The notes beneath the pieces were generated by a model. It made no database searches. It worked only from the letters and a program-made list of their open reading frames with translations, and was not told where the DNA came from. From Pseudophaeobacter sp. (GTDB lineage: Bacteria > Pseudomonadota > Alphaproteobacteria > Rhodobacterales > Rhodobacteraceae), in contig JALUXC010000012.1 of NCBI GenBank assembly GCA_027019165.1, positions 124,001-188,000 of the forward strand: a stretch of 64,000 nucleotides of DNA. Direction: 5' to 3'. Positions 1-8,621 of this stretch are shown here, in pieces (the stretch's first letter is position 1; each line of letters begins with the position of its first letter). A program made the position numbers and the translations under genes.

Positions 1-334
1 CCAGAAGATCGCCCAAGCTGCCGCGCCCTGCATGGATGTTGACGAATTCGTCGATATCGAGGGCCAGGATCCAGTCTGCCTTTTTCACGAGGCGGTGCTT
101 GTCGGCCAGTTTCATGGCAGTGAACTGGATGCCGCCCTTGCCGTATGGCCCTTCGTTGCGCACGTGGGTGAGGTGGCCAAGCGCATCAAGCCGGTCCAGC
201 ATCCTGTCGGTGCCGTCCTGGCAGTCGTTCGAGAACACCAGGAAATCGGTAAACCCCACGGCGCGATGATGGGCCAGCCACTCCAGCAGGAAAGCCGCCT
301 CATTGCGTACAGACAGGATCGCCAGGAACCGCAC
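1..334 (-). CDS. Family 2 glycosyltransferase, DxDEF type (3' end beyond the window)
   Basis: Only the first 111 residues lie in the window; the C-terminus is cut by the left edge. The product opens with a short beta strand and the pattern SVRNEAAFLLEWLAHHR. A FSNDCQDGTDR block follows, and DIDEF lies at residues 93-97; this is the metal and nucleotide-sugar binding signature of the Glyco_tranf_2_4 (PF13704) branch of GT-A fold transferases. I chose the GTG at 334 because GGGAGAA lies just upstream and no in-frame ATG precedes the conserved strand. It is the last visible gene of a minus-strand run with a FkbM methyltransferase, other glycosyltransferases and sulfotransferases, which suggests work on a surface glycan. 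The acceptor and donor sugars cannot be told from sequence. Confidence 0.85.
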   Translation of the reverse strand, partial: MRFLAILSVRNEAAFLLEWLAHHRAVGFTDFLVFSNDCQDGTDRMLDRLDALGHLTHVRNEGPYGKGGIQFTAMKLADKHRLVKKADWILALDIDEFVNIHAGRGSLGDLL

Positions 335-350
335 CAGTTATTCTCCCATG

Positions 351-1043
351 CTACCAGTCGGATCGGAAGACGGCGACCTTGCCGTGTGACCACCGCGGGA
401 AGAACACCAGCCCAGCATCATCAAGGCATTTGAAAACCTTGCGGATGCCTTCCTTGCCGATCCATTGCGGGTGGGTTTCGATCAGCACGGCGCGCAAGGA
501 CGACAGATCCATCTTGGGCAGCACATCCACCTCGGCCCCTTCGATGTCGCAGATCAGCACGGTCGGTTTCAGCTCGGCCATGACCCGGTTCATGTCCAGA
601 GTGGGCACCTCGACCTGTTTGACCTCGGGGCCGTCGTCTTCCATCGGGCTGAGGGAAGAGGCGAGGAAGTTGGGCCGCACGTAAAAAGGGGCGGTGCCGT
701 CCTCATCGCCCAGAACCGCATGGGTCACCTTGGCGGATTGCGCCGTGTTTAGGGCATGGACGCGTTTGATGTAGGGGATCAACGCGGGGTTCGCCTCATA
801 GGCATGGACCGCACGCGCCGGGGTCTTGGTGGCCACCAGAGTAGACATGAAGCCGATGCCGCCGCCCAGCTCCATCACCACATCGCCCTTGCGGATCAGC
901 TTTTGTGCAGCCGCAGCCTCTTTCGCCTCATAGGCACCGCTGCGCAGCAGCTTGCGCACACGCGGAGGCAAGACGCCTTTGTCCAGCGGAAAGTGCATGT
1001 CCAGACAGGTCAGCACGGGATCGGCAGTGGCGGTCTCGCTCAT
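351..1043 (-). CDS. FkbM family SAM-dependent methyltransferase
   Basis: 230 residues. The SAM-binding loop ELGGGIG is at residues 58-64, and DIEGAE at 166-171 matches the KxDVEGxE signature of FkbM-type methyltransferases (PF05050), which O-methylate sugars or secondary metabolites. I start it at the ATG at 1043, not at an earlier in-frame codon, because GGAGAG lies a few bases upstream and the earlier start would run into the preceding gene. It begins 5 bases after the stop of the fused sulfotransferase/glycosyltransferase gene and ends 17 bases before the next glycosyltransferase, so the three are very likely co-transcribed. A role in methylating a glycan is inferred from these neighbours. 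Confidence 0.85.
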   Translation of the reverse strand: MSETATADPVLTCLDMHFPLDKGVLPPRVRKLLRSGAYEAKEAAAAQKLIRKGDVVMELGGGIGFMSTLVATKTPARAVHAYEANPALIPYIKRVHALNTAQSAKVTHAVLGDEDGTAPFYVRPNFLASSLSPMEDDGPEVKQVEVPTLDMNRVMAELKPTVLICDIEGAEVDVLPKMDLSSLRAVLIETHPQWIGKEGIRKVFKCLDDAGLVFFPRWSHGKVAVFRSDW

Positions 1044-1047
1044 CGCA

Positions 1048-3369
1048 TCAGCTCTCCATATCCAGGGCCAGCGCATAGGCAACACGCTCGGTTGCGCTCA
1101 GCTTGATCTCAAGGGCCTGCCGATAGAGGGTCTCGAATTCCTCCATCCTGTGCAACTCTTCGGCCTTGGCGCGGTGCCAGGCAAGACCTTTCTGGTGCCA
1201 GCTGCGCAAGGCATCATCCTGCATCAGCCGGTCGTATTCGGCCCTGAGGCGCGGCATGTTGCGCTGGATGGTGTTATCCTTGTGGTCGTTCCAATCCATT
1301 CGGATCCAGTAGTTGAGTCCGATGGAGCGATCCACATGCAGCGCCCGCCCGCGCTGGCGTTTCACGAGGAAACTCTCGGCCGAGCGCAGCGCGTAATGAT
1401 TGAGTTGCAACAGATCATAGCCAACCGATCCCCGCGAAGACCGCCAGCCATTGTCGATGGCTTCCCGCGTCATGTCGCGGCCCGAGCCATTCACCCAAGT
1501 CACCTGATCGCGCATCTCGTCCTGCAGCTTGTTGGGGCGGTGGCAGCTGAACTTTTGATAGGCGCCTGTGTTCTTGAACATGGTCTTGAAACCCCAGACG
1601 GTATGCGGCTTGGGGCAGTATTTTGGCGCGCAGGCTTCGAACTGCCGGGTGACAAATTCGTCTTTCAGATCCGTCACGCCATTGTGGCCGAACAAGCGCC
1701 AGGTCATTGCGACGTTTGTCGCCTCCGGCACGCGGTCGATGAAATCCTGCAATGTGCCATTGCCGCAGCGCACGTTGATGAACTCGTCCACATCGATATG
1801 GATGATCCACTCGGCGTTCTGGATCACCGGCTCCTTCAAGGATTGGTTCAGCGCGAACTGCTGCGGAGAGTTACCGCGCCAGTCGTCGTTGTTGCGATGC
1901 TGCAGAACGCCCATCTCCTGCAGTCGGTCGAGGATCTCAGCGGTGCCATCCTCGCAGCCGTTGGTGTAGATCAGGAAATTGTCCACCCCGATGGCGCGGT
2001 GATAGGCGATCCATTCAACGATATAAGGAGCTTCGTTTTTCATGCAGCCGACAATCACCGTACCGGTGCTGCCTGCGGGCAAGCTGCGCGGGGGAGCTTC
2101 GGCGTAGGGCGGCGCGGCGGCGCTCTCGTCCACCGTGCCAATGTCGTTGTGGGGTTTGAACGGAGAGCCTTGCAGCATCTCGAAATTCTTGAGCGCCAGC
2201 GGCGTCATGATCTTGCGGGCGGCGGCACTGGGCTGGGTCGAGGCGGGTACGGTCTTTTCCGGTCGTTTCGGTTTGGAGGCAGGCTCAATAAGGGGCAGGA
2301 AGCTGGCCAGATATTGCGAGGCGCGAAAGCCCATCTGCGGGTCTGCCTCTTGCCAGGAATTCTCCTCTGCGCCTTCAGGGAAGCTATCGGCGCGCAGGCT
2401 CTCATGCTGCGCGACAAGAGCGGCGTTTGCTTCGGCAAATCGAGCGCGAATGCCGCCAAGGTTATCCGAGGCGATTGGTTCCCCTTCGACGTGAACCTCA
2501 TTGAAAAACGCCTGCCGTATCTTCAGCGGCACCGAAACGTTCTTGTGTTGGCCCAACCTTTGCAACAAGGCATTCAGCTGCCGCGCGCGGGTAATCCAGG
2601 CGGCGGGCGGCGCGAGAGGAGCCTTGCCGGGCTTAGCGCGCCCGATCTGCGGGGTGATCCCGAACATCTCGCGCAGCTCCTCGGTGGCGTCTGGCCCGTA
2701 GATGCGCGCCTCATTGTAGGAGCGAAAATGGACTTTGCTTGCGCCAAAGACCGCTTCCCAGCGCGCCTGAAGGCCGGTGAAATCAAGCCAGAAGGGCGCG
2801 CCTTCGACCTCTTCGAAAATGCCTGCTGCCGGATCGATCTGTGGCTGTGTGCCTTGGCTGGCGAGCCACCAATCCGGCGCCTGCATCAGGCCCAGATCCC
2901 GCGAAAGGGGCGCGGCGCGGCCATTCAGAACCTGCGCGCCATAGCTGCGCGCCATCAGCCGGGCAGGATCGTCCAGATGGGCGATGATGCGGATGTCATC
3001 CGACAGCGGCAGCAATATGTCCCGCAGCCGCTCCAGCTCACTGCGGCGCGACAGCCGCGTGCCCAGTTGCGAGGCGGAGAGGATCAGCGCATCAGGTTGC
3101 ACCTCTTTCACTTCGCGGGCCAGATCCTCGACCAGTTTTTCGCGCAACAGCGCCTGTTTTTCCGCAAGGCCAAAGCCACGCGCGACGCGCAACAGGTCCA
3201 GGTGATCGGGGTCGGTTGCGGCCATGAACAGCCGGGTGTGATTGCTGCCACCTGGGGAGGTGGGGAACAGCACCCCCTTGCCCCGCAACTGGTCGCGTTT
3301 CTGGGTCAGGACCTTTTGCAGACGATCCGCGCCCACATGTTCGAGCCCGATATGCAGATGGATACGCAT
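1048..3369 (-). CDS. Fusion of a sulfotransferase-like domain and a family 2 glycosyltransferase
   Basis: 773 residues. Residues 1 to about 330 resemble bacterial sulfotransferase-like proteins that open with HIGxxKTGTT, but here the loop reads HIGLEHVGADRLQ, without the Lys and Gly-Thr-Thr that bind PAPS phosphate; this half may be catalytically dead. A Pro/Ala-rich linker spans roughly 365-432. Residues about 435-700 are a Glyco_tranf_2_4 domain with CMKNEAPYIVEWIAYHRAIG, a TNGCEDGT block and DVDEF at 526-530. The gene sits 3 bases downstream of a separate sulfotransferase with an intact loop. A bifunctional enzyme or a scaffold that delivers a sugar to a sulfated chain are both possible; no product can be named. 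Confidence 0.8.
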   Translation of the reverse strand: MRIHLHIGLEHVGADRLQKVLTQKRDQLRGKGVLFPTSPGGSNHTRLFMAATDPDHLDLLRVARGFGLAEKQALLREKLVEDLAREVKEVQPDALILSASQLGTRLSRRSELERLRDILLPLSDDIRIIAHLDDPARLMARSYGAQVLNGRAAPLSRDLGLMQAPDWWLASQGTQPQIDPAAGIFEEVEGAPFWLDFTGLQARWEAVFGASKVHFRSYNEARIYGPDATEELREMFGITPQIGRAKPGKAPLAPPAAWITRARQLNALLQRLGQHKNVSVPLKIRQAFFNEVHVEGEPIASDNLGGIRARFAEANAALVAQHESLRADSFPEGAEENSWQEADPQMGFRASQYLASFLPLIEPASKPKRPEKTVPASTQPSAAARKIMTPLALKNFEMLQGSPFKPHNDIGTVDESAAAPPYAEAPPRSLPAGSTGTVIVGCMKNEAPYIVEWIAYHRAIGVDNFLIYTNGCEDGTAEILDRLQEMGVLQHRNNDDWRGNSPQQFALNQSLKEPVIQNAEWIIHIDVDEFINVRCGNGTLQDFIDRVPEATNVAMTWRLFGHNGVTDLKDEFVTRQFEACAPKYCPKPHTVWGFKTMFKNTGAYQKFSCHRPNKLQDEMRDQVTWVNGSGRDMTREAIDNGWRSSRGSVGYDLLQLNHYALRSAESFLVKRQRGRALHVDRSIGLNYWIRMDWNDHKDNTIQRNMPRLRAEYDRLMQDDALRSWHQKGLAWHRAKAEELHRMEEFETLYRQALEIKLSATERVAYALALDMES

Positions 3370-3372
3370 CCC

Positions 3373-3996
3373 TCAGGTCCCGACCTTTTTGTTCACATTC
3401 GCTTTGCCCCACCAGGGCAGATCGCGGCCCAAAAAGGTGCTGATGCGCTCCTTTGCGTCGACATCGGCGACGTTGATTTCAAGGTATGCGGGATCCTCCC
3501 GGAACCAGTGCTTCAACGCCTCATAGTGGCCATCGATCCAGATCATCTGCTGTTCTGCCGTCTTACCATATCCGATGGGCAGGCCCGGCACGGTGCTGGC
3601 GGGCAGGCGCGCTTTGCCAAGGTTATTCCAAGCCATGATCGACTTCGAATGGCTTTCCGCATCGCGCCGGGTGGCAATGAATTTCAATTCCGGGTTGAGG
3701 TCCTTCAGCACCTTCAAAAGTGCAAAATCGAACTGCGGCCAGACCGAGAATTTGCCGTGTATGAAACTGATCTCGGACAGCGCATCGTATCCGTCCAGAA
3801 AGGCCATGGGATCGCCGCGCTCATAGAGCCCCTTGTACAGCAGGCTGCCCACAAAAATCCGCCGCTTGCCGGGCTTGTCTTCTTCGCGGTTGCGCAGCCG
3901 GTGGTCGGCGACAGCATAGCCCGCCTGCGCCAGCGCCTTACCCAGAGTTGTTGTGCCCGATTTCGGCAGGCCAAGGTTGATGACCTTGAGGCTCAT
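3373..3996 (-). CDS. Sulfotransferase family protein with intact PAPS loop
   Basis: 207 residues, a compact sulfotransferase. The 5'-phosphosulfate loop GLPKSGTTTL is at residues 9-18, and a later RRDAESHSKS stretch resembles the 3'-phosphate binding region. Enzymes of this fold move sulfate from PAPS to a hydroxyl of a carbohydrate or lipid. The ATG overlaps the stop of the upstream glycosyltransferase by four bases (ATGA), a sign of translational coupling. Together with the adjacent fused gene it points to sulfation of a surface polysaccharide; the acceptor is unknown. Confidence 0.82.
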   Translation of the reverse strand: MSLKVINLGLPKSGTTTLGKALAQAGYAVADHRLRNREEDKPGKRRIFVGSLLYKGLYERGDPMAFLDGYDALSEISFIHGKFSVWPQFDFALLKVLKDLNPELKFIATRRDAESHSKSIMAWNNLGKARLPASTVPGLPIGYGKTAEQQMIWIDGHYEALKHWFREDPAYLEINVADVDAKERISTFLGRDLPWWGKANVNKKVGT

Positions 3997-5042
3997 TTCG
4001 CCCCCTCCGTTTCCAACAGGCCGAGATCCCGTAACAGCGCCTCTTCCTGCGGCGGCAGGGTGGGTGCAGCGCGCAATTGATCGCGCATCGCTTGATAGCT
4101 GGGCAGAGCCAGCAGCGCGTCCCGCCTTTCCAGGTGCAGACGCACAGAGTCCTGATGCAGCGCTGCGATCTCCGGGTCCGATTTCAACGCGTCCAATGCG
4201 TCATTCAGAGCGGGCAGGTAGCGCCGGATCGACAGATCCTCAAAGGCCGCATCGTTGCGCTCACGCCAGTAGGTGTCATCAAAGGCGCGGTTTTCGCGGT
4301 TCACATCGCCCCGGTCGTTCTTGACCAGATAGCTGTCGAGCGAGCGCAGCGCATAGTGGTTGAGCGTGGCATGAAGGCGCGCGCCCTTGGCAGGGAACTT
4401 ACGGATGCGGTCGCGGGTGGCGGCCAAAAGGAACTTGAACGGCACTTGCCGTCCGGTGCCATCCGTCCAGGCGGGGCGTCTGTCCTTGGCAAGCGCTTTA
4501 CGGAAAAACGGGCGGTGCGCGCCGTAGTATTGCAGCGGGAAATCCTGGCGCACCAGGGTTTTCACCTCTATCGCCCGATCAGCGCACCAGATGTCCGGGT
4601 TATGGGAGCGGGTGAACTGCGAAATGACCGGCGCGTCTTCGAAGGCCTCCACGCCATCATTGGCAAAGAACTGGAAATTGACGGATATCGCCTGGGGATC
4701 CCCGCAGGCCTCAATCAGGTCCGGGATGGTATGATCGCCCACGTGGATGTTCAGGAATTCGTCCACATCGGCGACCCAGACCCAGTCCGCAGTGGTCACG
4801 ATCTCATGGCGGCGCGAGTCCTTCAGCGCCTCCATCTGGTAATTGCGCCCTTCGGCGGGGTTGGGCAGATGCTGGACAATCCCACGTGCTGCCAGGGCAT
4901 CCAGCAAGCGGTCGGTGCCATCGCTGCAATCATTGGAATAAAACAGGAAATCCGTGACGCCGATCAGCCGACCAAAGACGATCCATTCCAACAGGAAGGG
5001 GCCTTCGTTCTTGACGCAGGTGACTGCGGTGATGCGCATCAT
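3993..5042 (-). CDS. Family 2 glycosyltransferase, DxDEF type
   Basis: 349 residues. The start at 5042 is the first of two consecutive ATG codons and follows a GGGGAC purine stretch; it opens directly into the conserved MMRITAVTCVKNEGPFLLEW strand. A YSNDCSDGTDR block and DVDEF at residues 92-96 give the metal-binding signature of Glyco_tranf_2_4. The C-terminal third (HYALRS followed by a helical region) is shared with the glycosyltransferase half of the fused gene in this cluster, so the two are probably paralogues. It is the first gene of the visible minus-strand glycan block, and the promoter should lie in the gap shared with the divergent cox-type operon. Confidence 0.85.
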   Translation of the reverse strand: MMRITAVTCVKNEGPFLLEWIVFGRLIGVTDFLFYSNDCSDGTDRLLDALAARGIVQHLPNPAEGRNYQMEALKDSRRHEIVTTADWVWVADVDEFLNIHVGDHTIPDLIEACGDPQAISVNFQFFANDGVEAFEDAPVISQFTRSHNPDIWCADRAIEVKTLVRQDFPLQYYGAHRPFFRKALAKDRRPAWTDGTGRQVPFKFLLAATRDRIRKFPAKGARLHATLNHYALRSLDSYLVKNDRGDVNRENRAFDDTYWRERNDAAFEDLSIRRYLPALNDALDALKSDPEIAALHQDSVRLHLERRDALLALPSYQAMRDQLRAAPTLPPQEEALLRDLGLLETEGAK

Positions 5043-5344
5043 GCAGTCCCCGCGCTGTTCCGGCGCGGGATGCCGGGCGTTGTTGATCCGTGGCGCATCA
5101 TCCGAGTATCTGCCTTGCCGCCTGCATATGCCGCGCGTTCCCGCGCAGGTACCTGTCGCGGTCGGGGCTTTTCTCTTTGGCAAAATCCATGGCAGGGTGG
5201 GGCGCTTGCGTCAATCATGGCCAACTGTTTAGGCGTTAACCCTTTTCGAAGTGTTGCCGATGAACCGAAAAAACGCGGGCAGACCAGCCTTGACCGCGCG
5301 CTGCCCCCGTGGCCTCTTGGGGCGACCAAGCGGGGAGGCAAGGC
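5043..5344. other. Divergent intergenic region between the glycan block and the cox-type operon
   Basis: About 300 bp separate two genes read outwards. No convincing coding sequence is present. The last 15 bases carry GGGGAGG, the ribosome binding site of the MoxR gene. The region must hold promoters for both sides, but I could not single out convincing -35/-10 pairs. Confidence 0.6.
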
Positions 5345-6256
5345 ATGACAGAGGCGCAATCTATCGATCAGGTGCAAGAGATGCTGGGGCATGAGGGCTA
5401 CGTCTGTGGCCGCGCCCTGGCCACCGTGGTCTTTCTGTCGTTGCGTCTTGGCCGGCCCCTGTTCCTGGAAGGGGAGGCGGGCGTCGGCAAGACCGAGATC
5501 GCCAAGGCTTTGTCTGCGGCGCTGGGCCGTCGTCTGATCCGCCTGCAATGTTACGAAGGGCTGGATGCCGCCAGTGCGGTCTATGAGTGGAACTTTGCCG
5601 CGCAGATGGTTGCGATCCGCACCGCCGAGGCGGCTGGCGACGCTGATCGAAACGCTCTTCAGACCGAACTCTTTTCCGACGAATTCCTGATCGAACGCCC
5701 TCTGTTGGAGGCGATGCGCCCCGATGAAACCGGCGCGCCAGTGCTGCTGATCGATGAGCTGGACCGCACCGATGAGCCGTTCGAGGCGTTCTTGCTGGAG
5801 GCGCTCAGCGATTTTCAGGTGACCATCCCGGAACTTGGCACCATCAAGGCCCCCGAGCCGCCCATCGTGATTCTGACCTCCAACCGCACCCGCGAGGTGC
5901 ATGACGCTCTGAAACGGCGCTGCCTCTATCACTGGGTCGACTATCCCGATTTCACCCGCGAGGTGGAGATCCTGCGCGCCCGCGTGCCCGAGGCGGCCGA
6001 GCAGCTCAGCCGCGAGGTGGTCGCCTTTGTGCAGACCCTGCGTACCGAAGATCTGTTCAAGAAACCGGGCGTGGCTGAAACCATCGACTGGGCCAATTGC
6101 CTGCTTGCGCTTGATGTGATTGACCTCAGCCCCGAGGTGATCGCCGACACACTCGGGGCGATCCTGAAATATCAGGACGATATCGCGCAATTGCAGGGAT
6201 CGGAGGCGAAGCGCATCCTTGATAAGGCCAAGCAGAGCCTGGAAGAGACGCCGTGA
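5345..6256 (+). CDS. coxD: MoxR-type AAA+ ATPase, CoxD-like maturation chaperone
   Basis: 303 residues. Walker A GEAGVGKT is at residues 43-50, Walker B is LLIDELDRTD and a sensor-1 region ILTSNRTREVHDAL follows: the MoxR branch of AAA+. In Oligotropha CO dehydrogenase clusters, CoxD is a membrane-associated ATPase needed to build the sulfur-copper part of the active site; here that role is inferred from family and from the next gene, a VWA protein of the CoxE type. The ATG at 5345 follows GGGGAGGCAAGGC; an upstream in-frame start would add 12 poorly conserved residues. First gene of a same-strand run reaching the coxM-like gene. The symbol is by context; for form II clusters the exact task is not proven. 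Confidence 0.85.
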   Translation: MTEAQSIDQVQEMLGHEGYVCGRALATVVFLSLRLGRPLFLEGEAGVGKTEIAKALSAALGRRLIRLQCYEGLDAASAVYEWNFAAQMVAIRTAEAAGDADRNALQTELFSDEFLIERPLLEAMRPDETGAPVLLIDELDRTDEPFEAFLLEALSDFQVTIPELGTIKAPEPPIVILTSNRTREVHDALKRRCLYHWVDYPDFTREVEILRARVPEAAEQLSREVVAFVQTLRTEDLFKKPGVAETIDWANCLLALDVIDLSPEVIADTLGAILKYQDDIAQLQGSEAKRILDKAKQSLEETP

Positions 6257-6272
6257 TCCGGGTGCGGCTCTG

Positions 6273-7526
6273 ATGGTTGAACTGCCCGAACTCTCGCTGC
6301 CGGACGATCCAAAACTCGTCCAGAACATCACCCATTTCGCCCGTGCCCTGCGCAAGGCAGGGCTGCCCATCGGCCCGGGCCGCGTGATTGATGCGGTGCA
6401 GGCGGTGGCGGCAGCGGGCTTCACCAGCCGGCAGGATTTCTACTGGGCGCTCCATGCCTGTTTCGTCACGCGTCCAGAGCATCGCGCGGTCTTTGCGCAG
6501 GTCTTTCGCCTGTACTGGCGCGATCCGCGGTTCCTTGAGCATATGATGGCGGCGATGCTCCCTGCCATTCGCGGCGTGCAGGAAGATCGCGCCGCCAAAC
6601 CGGCCGAGAAACGCGCGGCCGAGGCGCTTTTGGATGGGGCCAATGACCAGATCGACGTGCCTGACGGGCAGGAGGAAGAGGGCACCGAGTTTGAGATCGA
6701 CGCCGCGCTCACCATGTCCTCGGAGGAGCGCCTGCGCAGCCTTGATTTTGAACAGATGAGCACCGAAGAGGTCGCCCGCGCCAAACGCATCCTTTCGCAG
6801 ATGCGCCTGCCCGTGCAGCCGATCCAGTCGCGCCGCCTGATGGCCGCCCCGCGTGGCGAGCGCGCCGACTGGCGGCGCACATTGCGCAATGCCGCGCGCC
6901 GGGGCGGGGACCTGCAAGAGATCGCCCGCGCTAAGAGACGCATCCGCTGGCCCAATCTGGTGGTGCTCTGCGATATCTCCGGCTCCATGAGCCAGTACAG
7001 CCGCATCGTGCTGCATTTCCTGCATTCGGTTGCCAATCAAAAGGGCGCGGGCTGGGCGCGGGTGCATGGCTTCACCTTTGGTACGCGTCTGACCAATATC
7101 ACCCGCCATCTGGCAACGCGCGATGTGGATGCGGCCCTGGCGGCCGCAGGGGCCGAGGCGCAGGACTGGGAGGGCGGCACCCGCATCGGATCCTGCCTGC
7201 ACGAGTTCAACCGCGACTGGTCTCGCCGGGTGATGGGGCAGGGAGCGGTGGTGCTCTTGATCACCGACGGGCTGGATCGGGATGACCCGGATCAATTGGC
7301 AAAGGAGATGCAGCGCCTGCACCTGTCCTCGCGGCGGCTGATCTGGCTGAATCCCTTGTTGCGCTGGGAGGGCTTTGCCCCCAAGGCCCAAGGTATCCGC
7401 GCCATGCTGCCCCATGTGGACAGTTTTCGCGCCGGGCACTCTATCGCCTCGCTCGAAGATCTGGCGCGGGTGATCTCCAGCCCGCAGGACCAGGGCGAGA
7501 AATCGCGTCTTTTGGCGCTGCTCTAG
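6273..7526 (+). CDS. coxE: VWA domain protein, CoxE-like
   Basis: 417 residues. The C-terminal half is a von Willebrand A domain with a complete MIDAS start, DISGSMS, at residues 234-240 and a later TDGLDRDD loop. The N-terminal half is helical and acidic around 125-150, as in other CoxE/YehP relatives. MoxR ATPases work with VWA partners that hold the client metalloenzyme, so this and the preceding ATPase very probably form one chaperone pair for the molybdenum hydroxylase encoded downstream. I start at the ATG at 6273, 17 bases after the ATPase stop, because the next possible start overlaps that gene. All metal-binding residues I can check are present. Confidence 0.85.
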   Translation: MVELPELSLPDDPKLVQNITHFARALRKAGLPIGPGRVIDAVQAVAAAGFTSRQDFYWALHACFVTRPEHRAVFAQVFRLYWRDPRFLEHMMAAMLPAIRGVQEDRAAKPAEKRAAEALLDGANDQIDVPDGQEEEGTEFEIDAALTMSSEERLRSLDFEQMSTEEVARAKRILSQMRLPVQPIQSRRLMAAPRGERADWRRTLRNAARRGGDLQEIARAKRRIRWPNLVVLCDISGSMSQYSRIVLHFLHSVANQKGAGWARVHGFTFGTRLTNITRHLATRDVDAALAAAGAEAQDWEGGTRIGSCLHEFNRDWSRRVMGQGAVVLLITDGLDRDDPDQLAKEMQRLHLSSRRLIWLNPLLRWEGFAPKAQGIRAMLPHVDSFRAGHSIASLEDLARVISSPQDQGEKSRLLALL

Positions 7527-7637
7527 GGGGCGAAGGCCACTGGGTTTGCAACGCACCCTGCATTTTCGGCCTTGAACAGATCGCACATCGCGTCAACCTA
7601 TGACGCAGCAATAGGAATACTGCGCCGGGAGGAACAC

Positions 7638-8621
7638 ATGACAGGGGAAATCGCGCGGTTCGAGAACGCGCCGGAGGTGGCGCTGGAGTGGCATGAGAAT
7701 GGCACCGGGGCGGCCTTGGCCACGGTGGTGCAGACCTGGGGGTCGGCCCCGCGTCGCGCAGGATCGCAGCTGGTCGTGGGCGGTGATGGCCGCATCGAAG
7801 GCTCGGTCTCGGGCGGCTGCGTCGAAAGCGCCGTGGTCTTTGAGGCGCTGGAGGCCATCGAGGATGGGAAACACCGCCTTTTGGAATTTGGGGTCAGCGA
7901 CGATGATGCTTTTGCCGTCGGGTTGGCCTGCGGCGGCACCATCAAGGTGCTGGTGGAACCCGTGGGCGGCGCCCTGCCAGTTGACCTGCTCAAAGACCTG
8001 GTCGCGGCTCGCAAGGATCGTACCGCACTGGCCTATGAGGTGGATCTGGATAGCGGCGCCCGGCGATTGGTGCGGGATGGCTATGCAGAGCGTTTGCGTA
8101 TGGATCGCTCAGGCGTCGAGGAAGACGGCAAGACCTTTGTTGCCGTGCACAATCCTCCCCTGCGCCTGATCGTCGTGGGCGCGGTGCATATCGCTCAGGC
8201 GCTGGTGCCCATGGCGCGGATTGCGGGCTATGATCCGGTGGTGATCGACCCGCGCGAAGCCTTTGCCGCCGCCGCACGGTTTCCGGGTGAGCGGCTGATG
8301 GATGACTGGCCGGACGAGGCGGTGGAAAAACTCGGCCTTGACGCGCGCACTGCGCTGGTGCTCTTGACCCATGATCCGAAACTGGACGATCCCGCGCTGG
8401 AGGCGGCGCTGGGCGCGGAGTGTTTCTACATCGGCGCGCTCGGCTCGACCCGCACCCATGCCAAACGGGTGGACCGGCTGACGGCGGGGGGATTCACCGA
8501 AGAACAGATCGCCCGCATTCACGGCCCCATCGGCCTTGATATCGGCGCGGCCTCACCGTCAGAGATTGCCGTGTCGATCCTGGCAGAGATGACGGCCATC
8601 TTGCGCGGAAAACGCCCATGA
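7638..8621 (+). CDS. XdhC/CoxI-family molybdenum cofactor maturation protein
   Basis: 327 residues. The N-terminal XdhC/CoxI domain contains RRAGSQLVV, SVSGGCVE and CGGTIKVLVEP; the C-terminal Rossmann domain has VVGAVHIAQ, LLTHDPKLDDPAL and YIGALGS. Family members bind molybdopterin cytosine dinucleotide, help its sulfuration and insert it into hydroxylases; in CO dehydrogenase clusters the counterpart is called CoxF or CoxI. The start at 7638 is preceded by GGGAGGAA. About 110 bp separate it from the VWA gene, and its stop overlaps the next ATG by four bases. No key residue seems lost. Confidence 0.85.
   Translation: MTGEIARFENAPEVALEWHENGTGAALATVVQTWGSAPRRAGSQLVVGGDGRIEGSVSGGCVESAVVFEALEAIEDGKHRLLEFGVSDDDAFAVGLACGGTIKVLVEPVGGALPVDLLKDLVAARKDRTALAYEVDLDSGARRLVRDGYAERLRMDRSGVEEDGKTFVAVHNPPLRLIVVGAVHIAQALVPMARIAGYDPVVIDPREAFAAAARFPGERLMDDWPDEAVEKLGLDARTALVLLTHDPKLDDPALEAALGAECFYIGALGSTRTHAKRVDRLTAGGFTEEQIARIHGPIGLDIGAASPSEIAVSILAEMTAILRGKRP

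Noticed and set aside
952-4080. A 1042-codon open frame on the plus strand
   Set aside because: It runs antisense to the glycosyltransferase/sulfotransferase genes, whose products have clear motifs; the frame itself has no recognisable domain and is an artefact of GC-rich codon use.
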